Positions 28,501 through 35,206 of a stretch of DNA of 64,000 bases are shown in pieces. A model generated the notes under the pieces. The model had not been told where the DNA came from and did no database searches. It saw nothing but the letters and a program-made list of their open reading frames with translations. The position numbers were made by a program, and so were the translations under genes. Origin of the DNA: WSZJ01 sp964590435. GTDB lineage: Bacteria; Planctomycetota; MHYJ01; WSZJ01. How positions within the stretch are numbered: position 1 is the first letter of the stretch; every line of letters starts with the position of its first letter. The DNA lies in contig CAZPWT010000049.1 of the NCBI GenBank assembly GCA_964590435.1, positions 62,001 to 126,000 of the forward strand. The letters run 5' to 3'.

Positions 28501-28634
28501 GGGCGGTCGAGATCCGGCAGCACGTCGACCGGCATCCGGAGCGACTCGACGGTGCCCGCGATGGCCACGAGAAGCGCCGCCGCCGCCACAAGCGTGCGTT
28601 TGCGCAGGCAGAGGGCGATCCAGACGTTGAGCAT
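25515..28634 (-). CDS. Heavy-metal efflux RND transporter (CusA/CzcA family)
   Basis: A 1039-residue RND pump of the usual length. It begins with the first transmembrane helix, followed by PVDVLPDLDRPVVTV as in CzcA/CusA. The motif AIGALVDDAVVDVEN (about 360-380), in the fourth helix, contains the proton-relay aspartates and resembles the monovalent-metal (CusA) AIGAxVD form rather than the DFG form of CzcA. It expels metal ions from periplasm or cytosol through a tripartite complex using the proton gradient. Its ATG overlaps the adaptor's stop by one base (TGATG), and its 3' end overlaps the exported repeat protein. No outer-membrane factor gene is nearby. Cu/Ag is my guess for the metal, not shown. 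Confidence 0.92.
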   Translation of the reverse strand: MLNVWIALCLRKRTLVAAAALLVAIAGTVESLRMPVDVLPDLDRPVVTVLAEAHGMSAEEVERRIAEPVEKQLRGLPGLARLRSTSGRGFLVVFAEFDWNSSAAANRRHVQEQLALARAGLPPGIQLQMAPEASIMGQVQFIGIESPSGARTPEALREIADAKILPRLRGLPGVAQVLAIGGASRQLNVTVEAARLREHGVTLAEVETAIRGGGAEALLPGGKRVGDVATVGAGPSPVRLGEAGVNGRPGVVMVVFKHPGVDTVDLTKRVERELAGLGESLKAEFADVRIVPDLFRQSVFIERSIANIESALRDGAILVMVVLFLFLANFRTTLITLSAIPLSVAVTALVFRGFGMTINTMTLGGLAVAIGALVDDAVVDVENVFRRMRLNAASAQPATAIWVVFRASCEVRNPIFIGTMLVVVVYVPLFFLTGMEGRLFTPIGLAYIISTLASLVVSLTVTPVLCWHLLKGSFAASHLSDPWLVRHLKPVAAAMIRLGMAQGLRVGAVLASLTLISAVFLWTRGRQFLPAFNEGSAQVNMVLPPDATLAISDGYGQKLDAILSQVRGVKAVGRRTGRADGDEHVDGVNVTEVVVTFDPDSGRKREEIIEEIRKRVAEELPGPNVSVEQPLAHLLSHLLSGVNAQVAVKVYGPDLEVLRKTAMEVEAALRPIPGVRDLFLEPQVLVEEVRAKPNAALCADAGIAPEVVFENVEMGLEGEEIGRFVEAGTSIPVSLRLREPDRLDLDTIRDLPVRAADGSLLRIRDVASVGPVKAPNMIFHEDGVRRIVVQHNVAGRPLGDVVADVEQALAPIRAKLAARPGYSIRLGGQFEAQQAASRRIAVFSVIALATMALILFAHFRSANLALQALLSLPAAFVGAAAAVAITRQVLSVATLVGLISLGGIATRNAILLLDHYLHLMREEGVPFGRDLILRAGQERMVPVLMTALCSGIALVPLALSPDRPGRELLYPVATVILGGLVVVTILEFLLTPGVFWLFGRAAAERHASRPRESDGALTAYREALENRSATIPTKGDTHA

Positions 28635-29659
28635 CAGTGGGGGTGAGTGTGTCCCGTCACGTTGCTGCCGGCGCGGAGGGCGAGGGAGAGGGCGAACGCC
28701 CCTCGCGCGACGTAGACGTCGCCGGGGGCGATCGCGGAGCTGCGCGCATCGAGGACCGCGATCTCCGCATCGCGGTGAAGAACGACGACCTTTTCCGGCA
28801 GGAACGCATCCCCACTCTGCAGGAACACGACCTTGTCCGGCCCGTCATCCGCGACCGCGTCGGCCGGGACGACGTAGGTGCGCTTGACCGTCTCCAGTGG
28901 AACCCGGAGCACGTACCTCATCCCGGGCCGCAGCTTCCAGGTCCGGACCTTTGCTCCATCGCCGGCGTCGACGACCGCGAGCGGTTCGTTCGCGGCAACC
29001 GCCGTGACCCGGATCAGCCGGTCGCCCGGGGTGTTCTCGGCCGACACGAGGGTCAACTCCGTCAGCGCCGGGCCGGTACCGGCCACCAGCGGTGAGGCCT
29101 CGCACGCGCCGCCGCTCTTCACCGCTTCAAGCAGGTGCGCCGCATCCTCGCCTCCGGAAGCGGCCCGGACGCGCATCGCTCGCGAGTCGCGAAGGACAAC
29201 CAAGGTGGCGCCGGCGCCGACGTGAAGATCCGGGCTCGCCGCCTGTTCGACGACGTCCCAGTCGGGAGGACCGGAAGGAGCCGTGATCGAAATCGTCTCG
29301 CCGGAACCGTCGGCTTTCAGCGTCGCGACGACTTCGCCGGCGGCGACGAGGGCGCCAGCGCGCTTCCGAACCTCGACGATCCTGCCCGCAGCCGGCGCCG
29401 ACAGCTTCACTTCCGCCCCGGGGGCAACTTCGATCGTGGCGGGGAAGCGGGCCGACCGCGTCCACGGCGTCGCCTTGATTTCCCCCATCTCGATGCCGAG
29501 ATTTTTCCGGGCCTGCGGGGAAATGACGGGCGCGTGAAGGTGTTCCGGTGCAGGAACGGGAGCTGCCGCCCGCGGCCGCCACAACTTCCAGCCCGCGGCC
29601 AGCCCCAGTCCCGTGAACAGGAGACTCATCACCACATGCAGGATCGCGCTTCGCAGCAT
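28634..29659 (-). CDS. Periplasmic adaptor (membrane fusion protein) of the RND metal pump
   Basis: 341 residues with an N-terminal membrane helix (SLLFTGLGLAAGWKLW). QARKNLGIEMGEI followed by a barrel-sandwich-like region (AAGRIVEVRKRAGALVAAGEVVATL) is typical of CusB/CzcB adaptors. They join the inner-membrane pump to an outer-membrane channel, and some bind metal. The C-terminus is GHTHPH, a possible metal ligand cluster. It is short for the family (usually 380-410), mostly because the helical hairpin is reduced: the lipoyl halves lie close together. The ATG has GGGAG 6 bases upstream. It is first in the three-gene operon. Confidence 0.87.
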   Translation of the reverse strand: MLRSAILHVVMSLLFTGLGLAAGWKLWRPRAAAPVPAPEHLHAPVISPQARKNLGIEMGEIKATPWTRSARFPATIEVAPGAEVKLSAPAAGRIVEVRKRAGALVAAGEVVATLKADGSGETISITAPSGPPDWDVVEQAASPDLHVGAGATLVVLRDSRAMRVRAASGGEDAAHLLEAVKSGGACEASPLVAGTGPALTELTLVSAENTPGDRLIRVTAVAANEPLAVVDAGDGAKVRTWKLRPGMRYVLRVPLETVKRTYVVPADAVADDGPDKVVFLQSGDAFLPEKVVVLHRDAEIAVLDARSSAIAPGDVYVARGAFALSLALRAGSNVTGHTHPH

Positions 29660-29690
29660 GCCATTCTCCCGGGCTCGAGGACAGCGGGGC

Positions 29691-29816
29691 TCACCTGACG
29701 AACTGGTCGGGGCAGTCGCGCTCTTCGCGGAGCATGCGGCGGATGGCCTCGATGTGCCCCACGATCCGGGGAGCGGTCGGACGGCGTCGTGGCGGAAATC
29801 CCCGGGGGGATGGCAT
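29691..29816 (-). pseudogene. Truncated CsoR/RcnR-type metal sensor fragment
   Basis: A 41-codon frame runs ATG 29816 to TGA 29691. Its second half reads RIVGHIEAIRRMLREERDC, then PDQFVR and stop. This strongly resembles the first helix of CsoR/RcnR/FrmR repressors, including the conserved GH..-I..RM.EE.RDC pattern with the first metal-ligand cysteine. The rest of the fold (second helix with His-x3-Cys, third helix) is missing, and I could not find it in the other frames before the adaptor start at 29659. It is on the same strand as, and 31 bases before, the metal-efflux operon, exactly where such a repressor gene would sit. It may be a decayed regulator or a mini-protein; the short length leaves chance possible. 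Confidence 0.45.
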
Positions 29817-29879
29817 GGAGTCTAGTGATCGAGGTCGCGCATGGCAACGCGGAGGGACGGGGAGGTCGTTCCAATCCGC

Positions 29880-29907
29880 TTGTCTTCCTCCTGTCCGCGG
29901 CTACGAT
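29880..29907 (+). promoter_or_regulatory. Promoter-like -35/-10 pair for scoAB
   Basis: TTGTCT (29880-29885), 16 bases, then TACGAT (29902-29907) resembles a housekeeping promoter. It ends 54 bases before the GTG start of scoA. The -10 shares the GCTAnnnT form seen at other starts in the window. Confidence 0.4.
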
Positions 29908-29961
29908 CCCGGTTCGAATCGGCATCGGGACAGTTTCCGGCGGCACGCGGAGGGTTCGAAC

Positions 29962-30657
29962 GTGATCAACAAGGTGGTGGCGTCGGCGGACGAGGCAATC
30001 AAGGACATCCGGGACGGAATGACACTCGTCGTGGGTGGGTTCGGGCTGTGCGGGATCCCGGAGAACCTGATCAACGCGCTGGTGAAGAAAAAGGTGAAGG
30101 GGCTGACCTGCGTGTCGAACAACGCGGGGGTGGACGACTGGGGGCTGGGGCTGCTGCTGCAGACGAAGCAGATCAGGAAAATGGTCTCTTCGTACGTCGG
30201 CGAGAACGCGGAGTTCGAGCGGCAGTTCCTGTCCGGCGAGCTCGAGGTGGAGTTCGCGCCGCAGGGAACGCTGGCCGAACGGATGCGGGCGGGCGGCGCG
30301 GGGATCCCCGCGTTCTTCACGCCCGCCGGGTACGGCACAAAGATCGCCGAGGGGAAAGAGACGCGCGAGTTCGACGGGAAGCACTACGTCATGGAGCGCG
30401 GCATCGTCGGCGACTTCTCGCTCGTCGCCGCCTGGAAGGCCGACCGGATGGGAAACCTCGTCTACCGCAAGACCGCGCGCAACTTCAACCCGATGGCCGC
30501 GACCGCCGGGCGGATCTGCGTCGCGGAAGTCGAGCAGATCGTCGAGCCGGGCGCTCTCGACCCGGACCAGATCCACACCCCGGGCGTCTTCGTCCACCGC
30601 ATCGTCGTCGCGCCGCGCGTCAAGCGCATCGAACAGCGCACCGTGAGAAAGGCCTAA
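29962..30657 (+). CDS. scoA: 3-oxoacid (succinyl-CoA:acetoacetate) CoA-transferase subunit A
   Basis: 231 residues. The N-terminal VGGFGLCGIPENLI and SNNAGVDDWGLGLLL, then GTLAERMRAGGAGIPAFFTPAGYGT, are hallmarks of ScoA/AtoD-type subunits. With subunit B it moves CoA from succinyl-CoA to a 3-oxoacid such as acetoacetate, in ketone-body or branched-chain catabolism, in the cytoplasm. GTG 29962 is chosen because GGAGGG lies 7 bases upstream and the homology starts there; the frame is open further upstream but unlike the family. scoB begins 3 bases after its stop. The pair lacks the rest of a butyrate or acetone pathway nearby, so its natural substrate is inferred from the family only. Confidence 0.95.
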   Translation: MINKVVASADEAIKDIRDGMTLVVGGFGLCGIPENLINALVKKKVKGLTCVSNNAGVDDWGLGLLLQTKQIRKMVSSYVGENAEFERQFLSGELEVEFAPQGTLAERMRAGGAGIPAFFTPAGYGTKIAEGKETREFDGKHYVMERGIVGDFSLVAAWKADRMGNLVYRKTARNFNPMAATAGRICVAEVEQIVEPGALDPDQIHTPGVFVHRIVVAPRVKRIEQRTVRKA

Positions 30658-30660
30658 CCC

Positions 30661-31317
30661 ATGCCGCTGACACGCGACCAGATCGTTCGCCGCGCCGCCC
30701 AGGAACTGAAGGACGGCTACTACGTGAACCTCGGCATCGGGATGCCGACCCTCGTCGCCAACAACATCCCGCCTGGCGTCGAGGTCATCCTCCAGTCCGA
30801 AAACGGCATCCTCGGCCTCGGCCCCTTCCCGACCGACGCCGATGTCGACGCCGACCTCATCAACGCCGGCAAGCAGACCGTGACCGTCCTCCCCGGCGCC
30901 TCCTTCTTCTCTTCCGCCGACTCCTTCGGAATGATCCGCGGCGGCAAGATCGACCTCTCCATCCTCGGCGCCATGCAGGTCTCCGAGTTCGGCGACATCG
31001 CCAACTGGATGATCCCCGGCCAGATGGTCAAGGGCATGGGCGGCGCGATGGACCTTGTGGCGTCCGCGAAGCGCCTCATCGTGACGATGGAGCACATTTC
31101 GAAGAAGGGCGAAAAGAAGATCCTCAAGAAGTGCAACCTGCCCCTCACGGGCGTCGGGTGCGTCGACCGGATCATCTCGGACTACTGCGTCATGGACGTG
31201 ACGGACAAGGGGCTCAAGCTGATCGAACTCGCGCCCGGCCAGACCGTCGAGTCCGTCCAGGCGATCACGGAACCGAAGCTGATCGTCGAGGGAAGCGTCC
31301 CGACCATGGCGGTGTGA
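30661..31317 (+). CDS. scoB: 3-oxoacid CoA-transferase subunit B
   Basis: 218 residues, normal for ScoB. YYVNLGIGMPTLVANNIP and the catalytic glutamate in SENGILGLGP (which forms the glutamyl-CoA thioester in this family) are intact. GASFFSSADSFGMIRGGKIDL and the late MEHISKKGEKKI are also typical. It forms the heteromeric transferase with the upstream subunit, from which it is separated by only 3 bases. The next gene starts 11 bases after its stop and could be cotranscribed, although their functions are not obviously related. Confidence 0.95.
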   Translation: MPLTRDQIVRRAAQELKDGYYVNLGIGMPTLVANNIPPGVEVILQSENGILGLGPFPTDADVDADLINAGKQTVTVLPGASFFSSADSFGMIRGGKIDLSILGAMQVSEFGDIANWMIPGQMVKGMGGAMDLVASAKRLIVTMEHISKKGEKKILKKCNLPLTGVGCVDRIISDYCVMDVTDKGLKLIELAPGQTVESVQAITEPKLIVEGSVPTMAV

Positions 31318-31328
31318 GGGTGCGTCCG

Positions 31329-32888
31329 ATGCCGGTTTTCAGGGTGCTCGCCTGCCTCGTGCCTGTCACCCTTCTGGGACTGTCATGGGCCGAGGATCCG
31401 CCGGCGTGGCGCAGCCGCCTGTACCCGCCCGACTGGACGCCTGCGTCGACGGCCGCGGACGGCGCATTCCTTCACGACTTCTCGTGGGCCGGGTACCGCA
31501 ATGGCAACGCGCCGATCCCGGACGTGAAGGGGCCCGTCTTCGAGGTCGACGCCGATCGCGAAGGAAAGGCGGATGCGACCGCGGCGATCCAGAAGGCGAT
31601 CGACCGTGCGGGCGAAAAGGGTGGCGTCGTGCACCTGCGCGAGGGCCTCTACCGCATCGACGGAACGCTGGTGGCGGGCCGGCCGGGCGTCGTGATCCGC
31701 GGCGATGGCGGCGAGAAGACGCGGCTTCTCTTCACGAAGACGGGCCTCAGCGACGGCGCACACCTCTCGATTGCCGGGACAATCGTCCGCGACCGGGAAA
31801 GGAAACTGGCCGTCGATGCGCCGGCGCGCGCGACGGAGGTCGTGCTGGAATCGGTAGAGGGGCTTCGCGCGGGGGACGAAATCGCGCTCGGGATCACCAT
31901 CACCGGGGAGTTCCGAGCCGCGCACGGCATGAACGACTTCTGGGCCTTCGCGGTGGGGAAGTGGCGCGCGCTGGCGCGGCGGACGGTGATCGCCGTGGAT
32001 GCGAAGGCGAAAACGGTGCGCTTCGACGTGCCGCTGCGGAGCGCGCTGGAAACGAAACACGGCGCTTCGCTGCAGATGGAAACCGGCGGAGTCCGCGAGT
32101 GCGGCATCGAGAACCTCGGCGTCTGCACGGCGAACGACTACGACGCGGCCTGGGAAACGAACCTGCAGCACGCCATCGAGGTGCGCGACGCGGCGGACTG
32201 CTGGGTGCGCGGCGTGCGGTCGTTCGCGCTGGCGCGCGAGGGCGTCGCGACGAAGGACCGCCACCTGCAGTCGGGCGGCATCCGCGTGAGGAACAGCGCG
32301 CGCGTGACCGTCGCCGACTGCGTGCTGGCGCTTCCCCAGCACCGCGGCGGCGGTGGGAACGGGTACTTGTTTGAAGTGATGCAGTCGAACGAGGTGCTGA
32401 CGCGCGACTGCACGGCGACCTCGGGCCGGCACAACTTCATCCAGAATTGGGATTTCGGGACGAGCGGGTGCGTGTGGCTGCGGTGCGTGAGCCGGGACGG
32501 GCGAAGCGAGCCGGCGAAGGGGCTGGCGATCGTCGTGGGGCTGAGCGAATACCACCACTCGCTGGCGACGGCGTGCCTGGTCGACAGTTGCACGCTCGAG
32601 GACGGGTGGAAGGCGTGCAACCGGCAGGGGGAGAGTTCAGGGGCGGGGCACTGTGCGACGGAGTGCGTGTTCTGGAACGTGCGGGGCGGCGGAGTGGTGC
32701 AGTCGCAGCAGTTCGGGCGCGGGTACGTGATCGGGACCGCCGCGCAAACGCGGACGGTGACGTCGCCCGGGGATCGCGGCGGTTCGGGGACGAAGCCCGA
32801 GGACGAGATCGAGGGCGCGGGACGCGGCGCGACACTGGAGCCTCAGAGCCTGTACGAGGACCAGCTCGCCCGCCGGAAGGCGAAGTGA
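31329..32888 (+). CDS. Secreted pectate-lyase-like parallel beta-helix protein
   Basis: 519 residues with a signal peptide (MPVFRVLACLVPVTLLGLSWA). After it, VFEVDADREGKADATAAIQKAIDRA is the classic start of Pectate_lyase_3-type right-handed beta-helix proteins. Repeated short strands and turns follow (for example VVIRGDGGEKTRL, ASLQMETGGVRECGIENLGV, GGIRVRNSARVTVADCV). Such proteins bind or cleave polysaccharides outside the cell. No lyase or hydrolase catalytic set is obvious to me, so the activity is open. The ATG at 31329 has GAGGG 8 bases upstream. It follows scoB closely and may be read from the same transcript. Confidence 0.75.
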   Translation: MPVFRVLACLVPVTLLGLSWAEDPPAWRSRLYPPDWTPASTAADGAFLHDFSWAGYRNGNAPIPDVKGPVFEVDADREGKADATAAIQKAIDRAGEKGGVVHLREGLYRIDGTLVAGRPGVVIRGDGGEKTRLLFTKTGLSDGAHLSIAGTIVRDRERKLAVDAPARATEVVLESVEGLRAGDEIALGITITGEFRAAHGMNDFWAFAVGKWRALARRTVIAVDAKAKTVRFDVPLRSALETKHGASLQMETGGVRECGIENLGVCTANDYDAAWETNLQHAIEVRDAADCWVRGVRSFALAREGVATKDRHLQSGGIRVRNSARVTVADCVLALPQHRGGGGNGYLFEVMQSNEVLTRDCTATSGRHNFIQNWDFGTSGCVWLRCVSRDGRSEPAKGLAIVVGLSEYHHSLATACLVDSCTLEDGWKACNRQGESSGAGHCATECVFWNVRGGGVVQSQQFGRGYVIGTAAQTRTVTSPGDRGGSGTKPEDEIEGAGRGATLEPQSLYEDQLARRKAK

Positions 32889-32942
32889 CGGCCTCGGGGC
32901 GATTTTGCCGAAAGGACTCCCGTCAGGCCTGCCTTTCGCGAT

Positions 32943-32950
32943 GCTAAAGT
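32943..32950 (+). promoter_or_regulatory. Extended -10-like element before the coiled-coil protein gene
   Basis: TGCTAAAGT at 32942-32950 resembles an extended -10 (TG-n-TAAAGT). It lies 38 bases before the ATG at 32989, which has its own GGAG ribosome site. No clear -35 is seen. Confidence 0.3.
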
Positions 32951-32988
32951 GCGGACATCGCAGACGCCGATCAAGCGGAGCGGGAACG

Positions 32989-34089
32989 ATGATCAAGTGG
33001 GGACTGTCCGGATTCCTCGCTGGCGCGCTCGCCAGCGCCATCCTGTTGTGGGCGCTCCAGCAGCGGCGCGCGGCGGCGGATGGGGAAGCGGCGCAGGCGG
33101 CGGCGGCCGCGCGGGAAGCCGTGGCCTCCACCGAGCGCGATGCCGCGGCGAAGGCGGCGTCCGCCCTTCGCGTCGAGCGCGACCGCGCGATTGACGAGGC
33201 CGCGGGACTCAAGAAGAAGATCTACGAACTCGAATCGCGCCCATCCGCGGCCGGGAACGGCGGCGGGCCGGCGGGCGAACGGCCGGGCAAGCCCACGCGA
33301 AGAAGCTGGAAGGACATCGCCGCGGACTTCGGCCGGCTTGGCGGCAAACTCCGCGGGCTGCCGATGGACTCGTGGCCGCCGGAAGCCGACGCGCTGAAGA
33401 AGGACATGCAGGAAGCGCTGGCGGCGCTCGCGGCCGAGCTCAGGATGTCGGTGGACCAGGTGCTCGCCTCGCCCCGCGGTCTCGAGGCCTTGATGCTCGA
33501 GATGCTGGCCCAGACCGTGCCCCCGCTCTCCGCCGCCGAGGAGGCAAGATTGCGCGAGCTGCTGGCGACCCAGCAGGAGGCGTGGGACAAATTCGCCGCC
33601 TCCGCGGCGGACCTGTCGCGCCTCGAACAGACCCGCGGGTTCGTGGACCTCGCCATCACGTCGCGCGAGGAGTTCTTCAGCGCACTGACGCCCGGCCAGG
33701 CCGAGTTCCTCAAGGCCTTCCCCGCGCTCAACCAGGACCTTCAGGGTTCGCAGACCTGGCTCGACGGCTCCCGCGCCAAGGTCACCGCCACGATGACCGA
33801 CCAGTGGAGCGCTTCCCTCGGCCTCAACGAAATCCAGAAAGCCGCGCTGGGGCCGCTGGTGACGGAGTACATCGACAAGGAGCGGGCGCTGAACGAGGAG
33901 ATCTGGGGGAAGCGGCGCGCGGGCGAGGAACTGTCGCGGCAGGCGGACTACTCGATGAGGCTGGGGCTGATGATCGAGACGCAGAAGAAGATTTCCGACA
34001 CGCTGTCGCTGACGCCGGACCAGCAGAAGGCGCTTCGCGATTGGCAGTTCACCTGGGGCGTGAACGTGACGGACGAGATGGGGAAGTGA
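32989..34089 (+). CDS. Membrane-anchored coiled-coil protein of unknown function
   Basis: 366 residues. One N-terminal transmembrane helix (WGLSGFLAGALASAILLWAL) is followed by a heptad-rich, Ala/Arg/Glu-rich coiled coil (about 25-95), a Gly/Pro-rich linker and a mostly helical C-terminal region of about 250 residues. That region includes a LTPGQAEFLKAFP segment and, at the end, SLTPDQQKALRDWQ, which is reminiscent of heavy-metal-resistance or Spy-like helical repeats, but not convincingly. ATG 32989 is chosen because GGAG precedes it and the membrane helix starts at once. The GNAT gene overlaps its stop by four bases (GTGA). I do not recognise a named family. Confidence 0.75.
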   Translation: MIKWGLSGFLAGALASAILLWALQQRRAAADGEAAQAAAAAREAVASTERDAAAKAASALRVERDRAIDEAAGLKKKIYELESRPSAAGNGGGPAGERPGKPTRRSWKDIAADFGRLGGKLRGLPMDSWPPEADALKKDMQEALAALAAELRMSVDQVLASPRGLEALMLEMLAQTVPPLSAAEEARLRELLATQQEAWDKFAASAADLSRLEQTRGFVDLAITSREEFFSALTPGQAEFLKAFPALNQDLQGSQTWLDGSRAKVTATMTDQWSASLGLNEIQKAALGPLVTEYIDKERALNEEIWGKRRAGEELSRQADYSMRLGLMIETQKKISDTLSLTPDQQKALRDWQFTWGVNVTDEMGK

Positions 34090-34640
34090 CGCAGGTCCGC
34101 GAAGTCGGAGCAGAGGCGCTGGACCGGTGGGCGGAGGTGCCGATCCGGTTCACGGTGCGCGCGAGAGTGGTGGTCCGCCCGACGCCGGCGGGATTCATGC
34201 TCTCGGAAGTCCCGGTGACGCCGTCCTACGAGTACGACTACGACGCGCTCGAGCCGCCGACGCGCTGGCGGCTTTGGGACTTGTCGCAGTGGGGATTCCT
34301 CCAGGCCGGCGGGGGCGCGGCAGCGATCGCATTCCGGACGCCGGGCCTCGAAATGCTCGAGGGTCGCCCGGATTGCGCCGCGCTCTGGGACATCCGCGTC
34401 CATCCGGATCGCCGCGGCGCCGGGATCGGCCGCGCCCTGTTCCAGGCTGCCTGCGCCTGGGCCCGGCGCCGCGGCGCTTCCACGATGCGCATCGAGACCC
34501 AGGACATCAACGCTCCCGCATGCCGGTTTTACCAGCGGCAGGGAGGCCGGCTGGAATCGGCGACGCCCGGCGCTTACGCGAATCACCCGGAACAGGTGCA
34601 GCTCCTGTGGTCTCTCGGGTTGGCGGCGGCCCCCGCGTAG
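34086..34640 (+). CDS. GNAT-family N-acetyltransferase
   Basis: 184 residues. The acetyl-CoA motif DIRVHPDRRGAGIGRALF (R-x2-G-x-G/A) and the following IETQDINAPACRFYQRQGG are the GNAT core. They are closest in style to streptothricin-acetyltransferase-like proteins, where the same TQ..N..AC.FY pattern occurs. It transfers an acetyl group to an amine of an unknown acceptor in the cytoplasm; antibiotic resistance should not be assumed. The GTG start overlaps the stop of the coiled-coil protein gene, with GGGGAA just before, so the two are translationally coupled. Confidence 0.85.
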   Translation: MTQVREVGAEALDRWAEVPIRFTVRARVVVRPTPAGFMLSEVPVTPSYEYDYDALEPPTRWRLWDLSQWGFLQAGGGAAAIAFRTPGLEMLEGRPDCAALWDIRVHPDRRGAGIGRALFQAACAWARRRGASTMRIETQDINAPACRFYQRQGGRLESATPGAYANHPEQVQLLWSLGLAAAPA

Positions 34641-35087
34641 AGCCGAGGCTGTCCGTTCGGACTCGGGCGATGCGGAAATCCGGCCACGGGGGCTCTTCCT
34701 ACGCACTCATCACCTTCGCCCGCTGACCGCCGCGGATCAATGAAACCCGCCGGATGCCCAGGTCCGACGGACTCCGTCGCGGCAAGCAAGCTCGCCGGAC
34801 CAAGTCCAACCGCCGGAACTTCCGATGCCGCAATCTCCTGCGGCTTGCGCCTCCCGTCCCGGTGGATGGGCGGTGAAGGGAGCTTGCTTCTCCGCGTTCG
34901 AGGCCGGAATTCCACGCAAAGAGACTGCTAACAATGTGGGGATTTGAGCCACAAGCTGGGTGTATTCCCTCGAAAGGAGGCTTCAAAGTGGCATCCCCAT
35001 TTGAATTTCGGATGAATGGCAGTCCCCGGATGCGGGGCCTTGGATTTGCGATTGACCTGCATCGCCACGCCCGTGGGGGAGGCCAAC
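34641..35087. other. 447-base leader region before the electron-transfer island
   Basis: No convincing gene fills this stretch. It contains a short hairpin (GCCGCA, 6-base loop, TGCGGC, 34828-34845) and a locally AT-richer part (34910-34970). It also holds TAACAAT at 34929, which could be a -10, and a perfect-looking ribosome site AAAGGAGG at 34973-34980 that serves a small frame rather than the porin. It probably holds the promoter and a long 5' leader of the porin/cytochrome operon. Confidence 0.5.
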
Positions 35088-35206
35088 TTGAGGGGCACTT
35101 GGATTCCCAGCGTCGTACTCGGGCTGATTCTCCCGTCGCTCGGATGGGCGCAGGCCGAACCGGATCCGGCCTCCCAGCCCCCGGCCGGGACCCCCGCGGC
35201 CAGTGA
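34988..35206 (+). CDS. Possible small upstream frame overlapping the porin start
   Basis: A 72-codon GTG frame starts 7 bases after the strongest Shine-Dalgarno sequence in this region (AAAGGAGG). It overlaps the first 119 bases of the porin gene in another frame. The product (VASPFEFRMNGSPRMRGLG at its start, Arg/Gly-rich later) resembles nothing I know. It could be a leader peptide coupling translation to the porin gene, or coincidence. Confidence is low because the overlap region clearly codes for the porin signal peptide in the other frame. Confidence 0.2.
   Translation: MASPFEFRMNGSPRMRGLGFAIDLHRHARGGGQLEGHLDSQRRTRADSPVARMGAGRTGSGLPAPGRDPRGQ

Larger units (their letters stand above)
29660..29961. 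other. Divergent intergenic region between metal-efflux operon and scoAB
   Basis: About 300 bases between the divergent adaptor and scoA genes. The left half holds the truncated CsoR-like frame on the minus strand; the right half holds a promoter-like pair for scoA. I found no strong intrinsic terminator, repeat or RNA gene here, and no clear minus-strand promoter. Confidence 0.6.

Noticed and set aside
34583..34915. 110-codon minus-strand frame in the gap before the porin
   Set aside because: Arg/Pro/Gly/Ala-rich shadow-type composition, no ribosome site, no recognisable motif, and it overlaps the GNAT gene.
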